Numbered from the stretch's first letter, positions 42,425 through 53,802 are shown. The stretch is 64,000 bases of DNA from Burkholderia cepacia (GCF_001039005.1 NZ_LDWR01000012.1:1-64000); one strand, 5' to 3'. The notes: generated by a model from the sequence alone, not told the origin. Numbers and translations: made by a program.

Positions 42425-43054
42425 ATTCCACCCTCGCGACCCAATAGCCATTCGCCGATCCTGGACTACGGAACCGGATGGTCTGATCAAAAAAGGGACA
42501 ATTAATTGACCGGTAATTGTGTAACTCGAATATCCTTCCATCGCAATTTGTGCCGGCAAATCGTTTTTTGTAAAAGCCGGGTCAAATCATCCGTGGTTTG
42601 TAAAAGTAAATTTGGCGAGATGACAGGTCATTTGATTGGGTTTGTTCATTTAACGTAAAAAGTTAATCCGACCGGTTCGCCATGGCGGCCCGGTTCTATT
42701 GCGTGGACACCTGTCGGATGGGCTCGGGGCGCAAGCCGGCCGGCCGCCGGGCAAGGGACGCCCGCGACGTTGATGGTGTGCCAAGCTATTCGTGTCGCGC
42801 GAACGGACGATCCGTTTTTTCGTGCATTGACGAGCGCCGACAAAACAACTGACGAATCCGAAAAACACAGCGAACTATAGGTTCGTTTTTTTGGATTCAC
42901 AAGGACTGAAATTCGTAGTGATTTTCTATTTAATTGGAATCGGATCGCTTAAATGAAACAAAACGTAACAGCAACAGCGATGCCGATGATTGGCACTAGA
43001 ATCCAACAGCGCTTGTGTGCCACCTTCCAATTACGCGAATTCTTAATTTCAATA
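42425..43054. promoter_or_regulatory. Divergent control region of the T6SS locus
   Basis: The 630-bp gap between tssJ (leftward) and the lipoprotein gene (rightward) is clearly AT-richer than its surroundings. It contains two copies of TTTGTAAAAG (around 42570 and 42600) and several A/T tracts. AT-rich promoters of T6SS loci are often silenced by H-NS-like proteins; that is general knowledge, not shown here. I did not find a clear sigma-54 (GG-N10-GC) or sigma-70 promoter. Confidence 0.5.
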
Positions 43055-43441
43055 ATGACAGGCCGTTCATTGTTCGTTGTTTTGCTCGGCGCGTTGTGGC
43101 TGGGGGCCGGCGGGTGCAGCACGTCCCCGCCGCAGTCGGCCGCGCGCACGACGGTCGACAGCGCGCGCGCCGCGTACGACAGCGGCGACTACGGGCGCAC
43201 GATCGCGTTGCTGAGCCATGCGAAGGAGATCGACGGCGCGGACATCAACACGCAGGTCGCCGCGCACAAGCTCCTCGCATTCAGCTATTGCGTAACGAAC
43301 CGCGTCGCGCAGTGCCGCGCCGAGTTCTCGAGGATTCTCGACCTCAACCCGCGCTTCGACTTGTCCGCTGCCGAGAAGGGCCATCCGATCTGGGGGCCCG
43401 CGTTCGAATACGCGCGCCGCAGACATGCGTCGTCATCCTGA
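43055..43441 (+). CDS. T6SS-associated small lipoprotein with TPR-like region
   Basis: The 128-residue product has a lipoprotein signal (SLFVVLLGALWLGAGGCS) and a short helical repeat region (ARAAYDSGDYGRTIALLSHAKEI and AAHKLLAFSYCV) resembling TPR. The frame is open upstream to 42953, but the signal peptide requires Met 43055. It is divergent from tssJ and precedes tagH, where such lipoproteins occur in related loci. It probably acts at the outer membrane with TssJ. Confidence 0.75.
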   Translation: MTGRSLFVVLLGALWLGAGGCSTSPPQSAARTTVDSARAAYDSGDYGRTIALLSHAKEIDGADINTQVAAHKLLAFSYCVTNRVAQCRAEFSRILDLNPRFDLSAAEKGHPIWGPAFEYARRRHASSS

Positions 43442-43489
43442 ACGAACCGGTCGACACCCGAGCGCTTCATCCACCGAGCGACGTATGAC

Positions 43490-44950
43490 ATGCAACTGAT
43501 CGTGATCGAACATGCCGGCGAGCCGGTCGAAAACGACTCCTACGACGCCGTCGTGTTTCATCCACCGGGCGGCACTATCGGCCGCGCCAGCGACAACCAT
43601 CTGGTGCTGCGCGACGACACCCGGCAGATTTCGCGGCTGCAGGCACTGCTGCAGGTCGGCGACGACGCGTGCCTGCTGAAGAACCTGAGCAGCGTCTCGA
43701 CGATCGAGGTGAACCGCGAGCCGGTCGGTTACGCGCAGGAGCGCCCGCTCAATTCCGGCGACATCATCCGCATCGGGCCTTACGTGCTGCGAGCGGAGCG
43801 CGACGACGGCGACGACGCGCCGGTCATCGACATGGCGCCCGATACCGGAGTGCACGTCGACAGGCGAGGCGCGCCGGAAGCCGCCGCCCCGCAATCGTCG
43901 CGCCCGCCCTCGCCTTCGCCTTCGCGCGACGATGCGAAAGGCGCCGGCAACCGACTATGGGGGCTGCTCCAGGATCGTCTCGCGCCGCGCGGCAAGGCGG
44001 CGGATGCCGGTACACGGCCGGGCGGTCCCGCACGCGCGGATGCCACGCAGCCTGCGCATCACCCCGCGCCGGCCGAATCGCCCGCGCCGTCGCAGCGCGA
44101 CCTGAATCAGTTGTCGACCGATCCGCTCGACCTGTTCGCGCAGTCGTCGGGCGATATCGGCGGCACGTCGGGTACCGCGTCGTCGGCTGCTCGTGGCGAT
44201 GCGGAGCGCGACACGCCGTCCGCGACGCAGGCCGATCACGCGCCGGAGTGGACGCAGCACGTGCGCGTGCAGCCGGCGGCCGCACATGCCGATACGCGGC
44301 CGGCCGACGAACCGGCGCCGCATGCGGCGCGCGCACCGGCACCGCCGACGCCCGACGAGTTGCTGAATGCGTTCTTCGAAGGCGCCGGGCTCGATACGGC
44401 CGCCGAATCGCATCAGTGGTCGGCCGAACAGCTCTATATCGCGGGCCAGTTGCTGGCGCTGTTCGCGAACGGCACGGTCGAGCTGCTGTCGTCGCGCAGC
44501 ATCCTGAAGCGCGAGGTGAAGGCGCACATGACGATGCTGCTCGATCGCGAGAACAACCCGCTGAAGCTGCTGCCCGACGGCGGCGCCGTGCTGCGTCAGA
44601 TGTTCGGGCTGCCGCTGCCGGGTTTCATGTCGCCGCAGAGTGCGGTCAGCGATGCGTTCCAGGATCTGCACGCACACCAGATCGGCATGGTCGCCGGCAT
44701 GCGCGCTGCGCTGATGGACCTGCTGACGCGCTTTTCGCCGCAACGGCTGCGTGAGCGTGACGATGCGATGCGCTGGTACGAGAAACGCGTCCCTGCGCTA
44801 TACAAGGCGCGGATGTGGGATCGCTACGCGGCGACCCATCGCGATACGGTGTTCGCGATCGAGGACGATTTCGCGTCGGTGTTCGGCAAGGCGTTCCTTG
44901 CCGCGTACGACGCGGAGGTGGAAAGCTATCGCGGCAGCAGTCGGCACTGA
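43490..44950 (+). CDS. tagH: T6SS FHA-domain protein TagH
   Basis: The 486-residue protein has an N-terminal FHA domain (GGTIGRASDNHLVLRDDTRQISRLQALL, residues about 28-55), a Pro/Ala-rich disordered linker (120-290) and a C-terminal TagH domain (ALMDLLTRFSPQRL near 400). FHA proteins bind phosphothreonine and are kinase targets in the T6SS switch. It probably works with the kinase at 32537-34795. Confidence 0.92.
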   Translation: MQLIVIEHAGEPVENDSYDAVVFHPPGGTIGRASDNHLVLRDDTRQISRLQALLQVGDDACLLKNLSSVSTIEVNREPVGYAQERPLNSGDIIRIGPYVLRAERDDGDDAPVIDMAPDTGVHVDRRGAPEAAAPQSSRPPSPSPSRDDAKGAGNRLWGLLQDRLAPRGKAADAGTRPGGPARADATQPAHHPAPAESPAPSQRDLNQLSTDPLDLFAQSSGDIGGTSGTASSAARGDAERDTPSATQADHAPEWTQHVRVQPAAAHADTRPADEPAPHAARAPAPPTPDELLNAFFEGAGLDTAAESHQWSAEQLYIAGQLLALFANGTVELLSSRSILKREVKAHMTMLLDRENNPLKLLPDGGAVLRQMFGLPLPGFMSPQSAVSDAFQDLHAHQIGMVAGMRAALMDLLTRFSPQRLRERDDAMRWYEKRVPALYKARMWDRYAATHRDTVFAIEDDFASVFGKAFLAAYDAEVESYRGSSRH

Positions 44951-45031
44951 GTCGCCCGACCGCACAGCCGGCAATGACTAAATTGGGATACGCTCGCCCT
45001 GCACAGGCAATCGACGCCGGTCAGGAGCGAA

Positions 45032-46261
45032 ATGAGCACATTGTCGGAGACCCTCGATCCATCCGCACCGCCGCCGCGTGTCGCGCGGCTGGTGCTGGTG
45101 ACGCCGGATGGCGCGGTGGTCGGTTGCCTGCCGCCGATGCCTGTCGCGATTCCGTGGTGGCAGGAAGTGGAGTCGGTCGTGCGTGCCGCGCGCGAGCGCC
45201 ATCGTGTCGACGTGACGATCCTGCGCCTGCTGGAAACCGCTCGCGACCGGGCACCGGGCGGCGAAGTCACCTATCTGGCCGAGATCGCGGAACCCGTTCC
45301 GGCCGAATGCTGGACCGGGAACATCGAACCCCATTCACTGCGCCAGCGCTACGCGCGGCCGGGCGGTCCCGCGGCGGATCTCGGCTGGGCGGCGCGCGTG
45401 CTGGCCGATCGCGGCTTGTCGGCGACGGCCAAACCCGTCCAGGTGCGAACCTGGAATCTGTCCAGCGTCTGGCGTATCCCGATTGGCGGCCAATCGGCCT
45501 GGCTGAAAGTGGTGCCGCCGTTCCTCGGTCATGAGGGCCGGGTCATCACGGCGCTGGCCGGCCGGCGGGTGCCGACCCTGCTGGGCCATGACGAATGCGG
45601 GCGCATTCTGCTCGCGGAGATCCCGGGCGATGACCAGTTCGACGCGGCGCTGCCGCAACTGCTCGGCATGGTGACGCTGCTGGTCGACATGCAGGCTGAG
45701 TGGATCGACCGCATCGACGCGTTGCGCACGATGCGCTTGCCCGACTGGAGCGGCGCCAACCTGGCTGCCGATATCGCGGACGTCGTCGAGCGAACCGGCG
45801 CTACACTGTCGCGCGACGAACGTGCGTCGTTGCGGCATTTCACGAGCGGTCTGGCGGCCCGGTTCGCCGAAATCGATGCGTGCGGATTGCCGCATACGCT
45901 CGTGCACGGCGATTGCCATCCCGGCAATTTTCGCGGCACGCGCTCGGCGCTCACGCTGCTGGATTGGGGCGACAGCGGCATCGGCCACCCGTTGCTCGAC
46001 CAGTCCGCGTTTCTCGACGCCGTTCCGCGGGACTACGCGGCGACGATCAAGGATCACTGGCATCGCGAATGGCTGGCGAAGCTGCCCGGCTGCGACCCGA
46101 CGCGCGCCGCCACCCTCCTCGCGCCGATCGCCACGGCCCGGCGCGCGGTGATCTACCAGCGCTTCATCGACAATATCGAACCGTCGGAGCAGATCTACCA
46201 TCGCGGCGATCCGGCCGACTGGCTGGGCCAGACCGCGGCGCTGGTCGCGACGCCGGAGTGA
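45032..46261 (+). CDS. APH-fold phosphotransferase-like protein
   Basis: The 409-residue protein carries the Brenner-type catalytic motif LVHGDCHPGNF (about 295-305) and the metal-binding LLDWGDSG typical of aminoglycoside/choline-kinase-like proteins. The first 110 residues (ARLVLVTPDGAVVGCLPP ... WWQEVESVVRAARERHRVDVTILRLLE) resemble part of a Nudix-like fold without the Nudix box. It follows tagH by 81 bp on the same strand, with CAGGAG as ribosome site. The substrate cannot be named. A link to T6SS is unproven. Confidence 0.8.
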   Translation: MSTLSETLDPSAPPPRVARLVLVTPDGAVVGCLPPMPVAIPWWQEVESVVRAARERHRVDVTILRLLETARDRAPGGEVTYLAEIAEPVPAECWTGNIEPHSLRQRYARPGGPAADLGWAARVLADRGLSATAKPVQVRTWNLSSVWRIPIGGQSAWLKVVPPFLGHEGRVITALAGRRVPTLLGHDECGRILLAEIPGDDQFDAALPQLLGMVTLLVDMQAEWIDRIDALRTMRLPDWSGANLAADIADVVERTGATLSRDERASLRHFTSGLAARFAEIDACGLPHTLVHGDCHPGNFRGTRSALTLLDWGDSGIGHPLLDQSAFLDAVPRDYAATIKDHWHREWLAKLPGCDPTRAATLLAPIATARRAVIYQRFIDNIEPSEQIYHRGDPADWLGQTAALVATPE

Positions 46262-46327
46262 ACGCGGGGTAGTCCTCGCCGACGCGGATGCCATGAATCG
46301 CCACGGCATGAAGAAGTGAAACGCCAG

Positions 46328-46367
46328 AAAAAACGGCGCAGGCCGGGCACGAGACCCGACCTGCGCC
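46328..46367 (-). terminator. Terminator after the dehydrogenase gene
   Basis: Reading leftward, GGCGCAGGTCGGG pairs with CCCGGCCTGCGCC (one mismatch) around a 7-base loop and is followed by GTTTTTT. It ends the dehydrogenase transcript and also separates it from the convergent gene at 46261. Confidence 0.88.
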
Positions 46368-46418
46368 GCTCGCGCGCGCCGCACCAAGGCGGACGACGCG
46401 CACATGGTCCACCAACCG

Positions 46419-47906
<1,488 letters not shown>

Positions 47907-47941
47907 TCATGGCTGCGCGCCGGTTGACAGAAAGAGCAAAG

Positions 47942-47968
47942 CCGCCGGGGCAGACAGGCACCCGGCGG
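47942..47968 (-). terminator. Terminator-like hairpin after the cytochrome gene
   Basis: CCGCCGGG and CCCGGCGG (8 bp, perfect) enclose an 11-base loop. Reading leftward it is followed by a pyrimidine-rich tract (CTTTGCTCTTTC), a weak T-run. It likely ends the hydroxylase operon. Confidence 0.6.
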
Positions 47969-48017
47969 TGCCGACGGCAGGCACACCGGCCCGCCGCCGT
48001 TCCGCATGAGGCCGCGC

Positions 48018-49316
48018 TCAGCGCGCGGCCGCCGTCGCCTTGCGGAGTTTCGCGACGTCCGCCGCCTGCACGGGCGGCGCGCCGTTGTTCCAGCCGGCGC
48101 GCATGAACGTCAGCACGTCGGCGATCTGCCGGTCGTTCAACTGGTTCGAGAACGCCGGCATCGGATACGCGGACGGCACGCCATCGATCACGAGCGTGTC
48201 GCTGCCGTTCAGCGTCACGTTGATCAGCGACGATGCATCGGCCTCGAGCACGTTCGGATTGCCGGCGAGCGGCGCGAGCAGCGGCGCGTAACCGCGCCCG
48301 TCCGCGCCATGGCAATGCAGGCAGTAAGCGTTATACACCTTCGCGCCCGGATCGGCCGCCGGCCGGCCCAGCACCACCTGCGTCGCCTTCGGATCATAGC
48401 TGTACGGCGGCGCGCCCGTGCCGCCCGCGGCCGGCAGCGACTTCAGGTAGCGGGAAATCGCCGCCAGATCGTCGTCGTTCAGTGCCTGCGTGCTGTGGTT
48501 GATCACGCTCACCATCGAGCCGAACGCCGTGGCGTGCCGGTTCGCGCCGGTCTTCAGGAACTGCGCGACGTCGGCGTCGTTCCAGCGGCCGAGCCCCGTG
48601 TTGGGCTCGCCGGTCAGGTTCGACGCGAACCAGTTGTCGATCGGCGCACCCGACAGGAACGCCGCGCCGCCTTCGTCGAGCGCCTTCTCCTGGAAGCCGA
48701 CGCCGCGCGGCGTGTGGCACGACCCGCAGTGCCCGAGCCCCTGCACGAGATACGCGCCGCGGTTCCACATCGCGTCCTTGGCCGGCTTGTCGGCATACGG
48801 CGTCGTGTCGAGGAACACCGCGTTCCACAGCGCGAGCGGCCAGCGCATGTTGAGCGGCCATGGGATGTCGGACGGCCGGTTCGCCTGCTTCACCGGTTCG
48901 ATGCCGTGCATGAAGTACGCGTACAGCGCCTTCACGTCGTCGTCCTTCAGCTTCGCGTACGACGGATACGGCATCGCCGGATACAGGTGATGGCCGTCTT
49001 TCGCGACGCCCGCGCGCAGCGCGCCCGCGAACTCGGCCTCGGTGTAGCCGCCGATGCCCGTGTCCGGATCGGGCGTGATGTTGGTCGTGTAGATCGCGCC
49101 CATCGGCGTGACCATCTTCAGGCCGCCGGCGAACGGCGTGCCGCGCGGCGCGGTGTGGCACGCGACGCAGTCGCCCGCTTTCGCGAGATACGCGCCGCGC
49201 GCGACGAGCGCGCTGTCGGCCGGCGCCGTCGGCGTGGCGTGCGCGGCCGTGCCGGCCAGCAGTGCGGACAGCGCGAGCAGCGAGGCGCCGAGCGTGTTCA
49301 GGGTGAGGTTTCGCAT
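48018..49316 (-). CDS. Triheme cytochrome c subunit of the molybdenum hydroxylase
   Basis: The 432-residue protein has a Sec signal (LTLNTLGASLLALSALLAGTAAHA) and three heme sites (CVACH, CGSCH, CLHCH), as in the cytochrome subunits of periplasmic alcohol and aldehyde dehydrogenases. It would take electrons from the molybdenum subunit to the respiratory chain. The start lies 15 bp from the preceding stop. Confidence 0.92.
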   Translation of the reverse strand: MRNLTLNTLGASLLALSALLAGTAAHATPTAPADSALVARGAYLAKAGDCVACHTAPRGTPFAGGLKMVTPMGAIYTTNITPDPDTGIGGYTEAEFAGALRAGVAKDGHHLYPAMPYPSYAKLKDDDVKALYAYFMHGIEPVKQANRPSDIPWPLNMRWPLALWNAVFLDTTPYADKPAKDAMWNRGAYLVQGLGHCGSCHTPRGVGFQEKALDEGGAAFLSGAPIDNWFASNLTGEPNTGLGRWNDADVAQFLKTGANRHATAFGSMVSVINHSTQALNDDDLAAISRYLKSLPAAGGTGAPPYSYDPKATQVVLGRPAADPGAKVYNAYCLHCHGADGRGYAPLLAPLAGNPNVLEADASSLINVTLNGSDTLVIDGVPSAYPMPAFSNQLNDRQIADVLTFMRAGWNNGAPPVQAADVAKLRKATAAAR

Positions 49317-49330
49317 GATCGTGCCTCCCC

Positions 49331-51550
49331 TCAAGCCGTCTTCAACTGGTTGCCGACCGGCAGCTTGCGCAGCCGCGTGCCGGTTGCCGCGAAGATCGCG
49401 TTCGACAGCGCCGCCGCGGTCGCGGCCGTGCCCGGTTCGCCGATCCCGCCCGGCGCTTCGCCGCTCTTCACGAGATGGACCTCGATCGGCGGCGTCTCGT
49501 TGATCCGCAGCATCCGGTAATCGGTGAAGTTGTTCTGCACGACGCGGCCGTCCTCGATCGTGATCTCGCCATACAGCGCGCCCGTGATCCCGAAGATGAT
49601 GCCGCCCTGCACCTGCGCCTCGATCGTGTTCGGATTGACGACCATCCCGCAGTCGACCGCGCACACGACGCGTTTGACCTGCACCTCGCCGTCGTCCACC
49701 GCGACGTCGATGACGATCGAGAAGAAGCTGCCGAACGCGTGCATCACCGACACGCCGCGCCCTTGCCCCTTCGGCAGCGACGGGCCCCAGCCGGCCGCCT
49801 TGGTCGCGACGTCGAGCACGTTGAGCGCGCGCGGCGTCTTGCCGAGCAATGCACGGCGGTACTGCACAGGGTCGGTCTTGGTCTGCGCGGCCAGCTCGTC
49901 GATGAAGCTCTCGACGACGAAGGTGCTGCGCGTCGGCCCGACGCCGCGCCAGAACGCGGTCGGTACGTGGCGCGGCTCCTGCCGCACGTAGTCGATCAAC
50001 TGGTTCGGCAGGTCGTACGGCAGGTCGGTGGCGACCTCGACCGCGTCGGGATCGACGCCATCCTTGAACGCGGGCGGCGCGAAGCGCGCGAGGATCGACG
50101 AGCCGACGATCCGGTGCTGCCATGCGACCGGCTTGCCATTCGCGTCGAGGCCGGCCGAGATCTTGTCGTAGTAGTAAGGCCGGTACATGTCGTGCTGGAT
50201 GTCTTCCTCGCGCGTCCAGATGACCTTCACGGGCGCGTTGACCTGTTTGCCGACCTTCACGGCCTGGCCGATCATGTCCGTTTCGAGCCGCCGTCCGAAG
50301 CCGCCGCCCAGCAGGTGGTTGTGCACGACGATCTTGTCCGGCGGAAAGCTCGTGAGCCGCTGCACGGTATCGACCGCCCGCGTCGGCACCTGCGTGCCGA
50401 CCCAGATTTCGCAGCCGTCGCTGCGCACGTGCACCGTGCAGTTCACGGGTTCCATCGTTGCGTGTGCAAGGAACGGCTGTTCGTAGACGGCGTCGATGCG
50501 CGTCTTCGCACCCGCGAACGCCTTGCCGACGTCACCGTCCTTGCGTGCGACCGCGCCCTTGCCGTTCGCCGCGGCCTGTGCGAGATCGGCGACGATGTCC
50601 TTCATCGATACCTTCGCGTTCGCGCCTTCATTCCACTTGACGACGAGCGCCGACGCGCCGCGCTTTGCGGCCCACGTGTGATCGCCGACCACCGCGACCG
50701 CGTTGTCGACGCGCACGACCTGGCGCACACCGGGGATCTTCTTCGCGGCGGTGTCGTCGACGCTCGCGACCGTGCCGCCGAACACCGGGCTGTTCACGAT
50801 CACCGCGTACAGCATGCCGGGCACGCGCACGTCGAGGCCGAACTGCGCGGTGCCGTCGACCTTCTCCGGCGAATCGAGCCGCTTCGCGGGCGTGCCGATC
50901 AGCTTGAAATCTTCCGGCTTCTTCAGCGCGACGTCCTTCGGCACCGGCAGCTTCGCGGCCGCATCGGCGAGCTGGCCGTACGACGCGCGCCGGCCGCTCG
51001 GCGGATGCTGCACTTCGCCGTTCGCGGCGCGGCAGGTTGCCGGATCGACATTCCATTGTTTCGCGGCTGCCGCAACCAGCAGCGTGCGCGCGGTCGCGCC
51101 CGCGCGGCGCAGCGGCTCCCACGCGTAGCGCACCGATGTCGAGCCGCCGGTGAGCTGGCCGCCCAGCAGCGGATCGAGAAACAGCTTTTCGTTCGGCGGC
51201 GCGTGATCGAGCGTCACGCTCGACAGCGGCACTTCGAGTTCCTCGGCGATCAGCATCGGCAGTGCCGTATAAACACCCTGCCCCATCTCGACCTTCGGCA
51301 TCACCAGCGTGACCTTGCCGGCGCGGTCGATCTGCACGAACGCGTTCGGCGCGAACACGCCGGCGCGCGCGGTTTCATCGCCGTCGCCGCCGATCACCGA
51401 ACGGCGCGTGTCGTCGCCCGCGGCCGGCAGGCTGAAGCCGAGCAGCAAGCCGCCGCCCGCCGCCGCACCGAGCGACACGCCGAACTTGAGAAACGAACGA
51501 CGCGACACGCCCGCGGCGGCCCGACCTGCTTCGATCAGTCCTTGCGACAT
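49331..51550 (-). CDS. Molybdopterin-binding large subunit (isoquinoline 1-oxidoreductase/aldehyde dehydrogenase type)
   Basis: The 739-residue protein has a Tat signal (SRRSFLKFGVSLGAAAGGG) and the xanthine-oxidase-family motifs KVEMGQGVYTALPMLIAEEL, GGGFGRR and GEAPGGIGEPG near the C-terminus, which holds the catalytic Glu. It would oxidise an aldehyde or N-heterocycle in the periplasm. A 1-bp gap from the Fe-S subunit shows one operon. Confidence 0.92.
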   Translation of the reverse strand: MSQGLIEAGRAAAGVSRRSFLKFGVSLGAAAGGGLLLGFSLPAAGDDTRRSVIGGDGDETARAGVFAPNAFVQIDRAGKVTLVMPKVEMGQGVYTALPMLIAEELEVPLSSVTLDHAPPNEKLFLDPLLGGQLTGGSTSVRYAWEPLRRAGATARTLLVAAAAKQWNVDPATCRAANGEVQHPPSGRRASYGQLADAAAKLPVPKDVALKKPEDFKLIGTPAKRLDSPEKVDGTAQFGLDVRVPGMLYAVIVNSPVFGGTVASVDDTAAKKIPGVRQVVRVDNAVAVVGDHTWAAKRGASALVVKWNEGANAKVSMKDIVADLAQAAANGKGAVARKDGDVGKAFAGAKTRIDAVYEQPFLAHATMEPVNCTVHVRSDGCEIWVGTQVPTRAVDTVQRLTSFPPDKIVVHNHLLGGGFGRRLETDMIGQAVKVGKQVNAPVKVIWTREEDIQHDMYRPYYYDKISAGLDANGKPVAWQHRIVGSSILARFAPPAFKDGVDPDAVEVATDLPYDLPNQLIDYVRQEPRHVPTAFWRGVGPTRSTFVVESFIDELAAQTKTDPVQYRRALLGKTPRALNVLDVATKAAGWGPSLPKGQGRGVSVMHAFGSFFSIVIDVAVDDGEVQVKRVVCAVDCGMVVNPNTIEAQVQGGIIFGITGALYGEITIEDGRVVQNNFTDYRMLRINETPPIEVHLVKSGEAPGGIGEPGTAATAAALSNAIFAATGTRLRKLPVGNQLKTA

Positions 51551-51551
51551 G

Positions 51552-52007
51552 TCAGGCTCCCTTCGCGGCTTGTTTGACCGCCGCGCGAATCCGGTTGTAC
51601 GTGCCACAGCGGCAGATGTTGCCGGCCATGGCCGCATCGATGTCGGCGTCGCTCGGGTTCGGGTTCGACGCGATCAGCGCGGTGGCCGCCATCACCTGCC
51701 CCGACTGGCAGTAGCCGCACTGGACGACGTCGAGCTCGCGCCACGCCTGCTGGACCTTGTGGCCGGCCGGCGTCGCGCCGACGGCTTCGATCGTCGTGAT
51801 CTTGCGGCCCGCGACGGCCGCGACCGGCAGCACGCACGAGCGTGCGGCGACGCCGTCGAGATGCACGGTGCACGCGCCGCATTGCGCGATCCCGCAGCCG
51901 AACTTCGTGCCGGTGAGGCCGACGACGTCGCGCAGCACCCAGAGCAAGGGCATGTCGTCGGGGGCGTCGACCGTGCGGGTTTCGCCGTTGATGTTAAGGG
52001 TGACCAT
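51552..52007 (-). CDS. [2Fe-2S] small subunit of the molybdenum hydroxylase
   Basis: The 151-residue protein has the plant-type cluster motif [16 protein letters not shown] and the second cluster motif [10 protein letters not shown] with CRCGTY. GGAGG precedes ATG 52007. It passes electrons from the molybdenum site to the cytochrome. It has no signal peptide and is probably co-exported with the Tat-targeted large subunit. Confidence 0.93.
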   Translation of the reverse strand: MVTLNINGETRTVDAPDDMPLLWVLRDVVGLTGTKFGCGIAQCGACTVHLDGVAARSCVLPVAAVAGRKITTIEAVGATPAGHKVQQAWRELDVVQCGYCQSGQVMAATALIASNPNPSDADIDAAMAGNICRCGTYNRIRAAVKQAAKGA

Positions 52008-52148
52008 ACAGCCTCCGGGGCCGGTGTATTGGGGAAACGGCGCGAACGGCACGCCGTGCGGGGTCGTCATGTTCATCGCCGTCGCGCGGTGCGCCACGGG
52101 TGCCGCGCGGCCCGGGTGGGGCGAGCCGCGGCGGTGGTCCTGCGGTTG

Positions 52149-52448
52149 TTACTCGGCCACGTCGAGGCCCGACAGCACCTTGATGACCGGCGGCGCCGTG
52201 AACCAGTCAGCCGACTTCGCGCGGAATTCGCCGAAATACGGGCTGGCGAGGTGCGCGTCGAATGCGGCCTGATCGTCGTAGATCTCGTACAGGTGCAGGT
52301 TCGGCGAGCCGTCCTGCTCGCGGAACAGGTCGTAGCGCCGGTTGCCCGGTTCGGTGCGCGTCTTGGCGACCATGCTGCGCAGTTCGGCTTCGGCTGCCTG
52401 CGCGTGTTCGGGTTTCACGAACAGCGAAGCAATCACGTGAAGCGCCAT
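52149..52448 (-). CDS. ABM-fold quinol monooxygenase-like protein
   Basis: The 99-residue product fits the antibiotic biosynthesis monooxygenase (YgiN-like) family: VIASLFVKPEHAQAAEAELR, NRRYDLFREQDGSP, and the AFDAHLASPYF segment. Such dimers act on quinols or handle reactive aldehydes. It lies between the oxidoreductase gene and the molybdenum hydroxylase, on the same strand. Confidence 0.85.
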   Translation of the reverse strand: MALHVIASLFVKPEHAQAAEAELRSMVAKTRTEPGNRRYDLFREQDGSPNLHLYEIYDDQAAFDAHLASPYFGEFRAKSADWFTAPPVIKVLSGLDVAE

Positions 52449-52541
52449 CTTGTCACTCCTTTCGAAACGGAATCGAGCATGCCACAAGCCGGCGTCGCGT
52501 GACGCCGGCGTGCAGCCGTATGCAGTTGCCGTGCGGTGGTA

Positions 52542-53600
52542 TCAGGCCAGTTCGTCCGGGCCCACGCGCACGACGACCTTGCCGAAGTTCTTGCCGGCGA
52601 GCAGGCCGATCAGCGCGTCCGGTGCATCGGCCAGGTCGGGGACGACATCTTCCAGCGTCTTCACCTTGCCCTGCGCGACCCACTCGCTCATCTCCTTCAT
52701 GAACGGCGCATAACCGGTCGCATAGTGATCGAGGATGATGAAACCCTGGATCCGGATGCGTTTGCGCAGGATCGTGCCCATCAGTGCCGGTACGCGGTCA
52801 CGGCCGCTCGACACGGCGGTGTCGTCGTATGCCGAGTCGTTGTAATGCGCGATGATCCCGCACACGGGCACGCGCGCGTGCTCGTTGAGCAGCGGCCAGA
52901 CCGCGTCGAACACGGCCCCGCCGACGTTCTCAAAATAGACGTCGATGCCGTTCGGGCACGCGTCTTTCAGCTTGGCCGCAAAGGCCGGATCGCGGTGGTC
53001 GACGCAGGCGTCGAAGCCGAACGTTTCAGTGACGTACGCGCACTTGTCGGCGCCGCCCGCGACGCCGATCACGCGGCAGCCCTTCAGCTTCGCGATCTGG
53101 CCGACCACCGCGCCGACCGCGCCGCTCGCCCCCGCGACGACCACGGTTTCGCCGGCCTTCGGCTCGCCGATCTTCAGCAGCCCCGTATAAGCGGTGAAGC
53201 CCGGCATGCCGAGCACGCCGAGCGCGTACGACGGATGCGCGAAGTCGCGGCCGAGCGGAATCAGGTCGCGGCCGTCGGACAGCGCATAGTCCTGCCAGCC
53301 GGCGCCCGCGACGACGAGGTCGCCTTCGCGGAACGCGGGCAGGTTCGACGACACGACGCGGCTGATCGTGCCGCCCACCATCACGCCGCCGAGCTCGACC
53401 GGCGGCGCATAGGACGGCGCGTCGCTCATCCGGCCGCGCATGTACGGGTCGAGCGACAACCAGACCGTGCGCAGCAGCACCTGGCCGGCGCCGGGCGTCG
53501 GCACGTCGCCGGACTCGGAGCGGAAATCATTCGGCGTCGGCGCGCCGACCGGGCGCGAATTCAGGATGATCTGGCGATTTGCGGTCTTGCTTTGCGGCAT
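52542..53600 (-). CDS. NADP-dependent medium-chain oxidoreductase (CurA/leukotriene-B4-dehydrogenase-like)
   Basis: The 352-residue protein has the N-terminal LSLDPYMRGRM motif and the Rossmann site VVVAGASGAVGAVVGQIAKLKGCRVIG; no zinc ligands are seen. These enzymes reduce electrophilic double bonds. The control region holds an operator box (53788-53802) shared with the neighbouring TetR gene, so it is likely induced by reactive electrophiles, as in NemR/AcuR systems. Confidence 0.9.
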   Translation of the reverse strand: MPQSKTANRQIILNSRPVGAPTPNDFRSESGDVPTPGAGQVLLRTVWLSLDPYMRGRMSDAPSYAPPVELGGVMVGGTISRVVSSNLPAFREGDLVVAGAGWQDYALSDGRDLIPLGRDFAHPSYALGVLGMPGFTAYTGLLKIGEPKAGETVVVAGASGAVGAVVGQIAKLKGCRVIGVAGGADKCAYVTETFGFDACVDHRDPAFAAKLKDACPNGIDVYFENVGGAVFDAVWPLLNEHARVPVCGIIAHYNDSAYDDTAVSSGRDRVPALMGTILRKRIRIQGFIILDHYATGYAPFMKEMSEWVAQGKVKTLEDVVPDLADAPDALIGLLAGKNFGKVVVRVGPDELA

Positions 53601-53787
53601 GTGAGCCTCCGTCAACAGGAATAAACGTGCTTCGTGGGCACGATCGGTTATCAGGGATGGACCAGCAGAAGATGCGCGCATGTGGCAGCGGCAGCGTCGG
53701 CGGTCAGGCCGTCGCGGTCGCACACGTGCGGTTGAAATGATCGGGACAGCGTAACGCGGAGCAAGGCGTTCGTCATGCGTGATTGAG

Positions 53788-53802
53788 TAGACCAGTCGTC
53801 TA
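53788..53802. promoter_or_regulatory. TetR operator box upstream of the oxidoreductase
   Basis: TAGACCAGTCGTCTA is an inverted repeat (TAGAC .. GTCTA) that recurs with one change upstream of the regulator gene at 54486. Two near-identical boxes in the two relevant promoters strongly suggest a common repressor. Confidence 0.85.

Noticed and set aside
42560..42620. Repeated TTTGTAAAAG as a regulator-binding site
   Set aside because: Two short copies in an AT-rich gap are too few to call; noted only in the control-region entry.
43040..43075. TTGGCAC-like motif near 42990 as a sigma-54 promoter
   Set aside because: The second element (TTGC at the right distance) is missing, and the motif lies within sequence upstream of the lipoprotein start without support.
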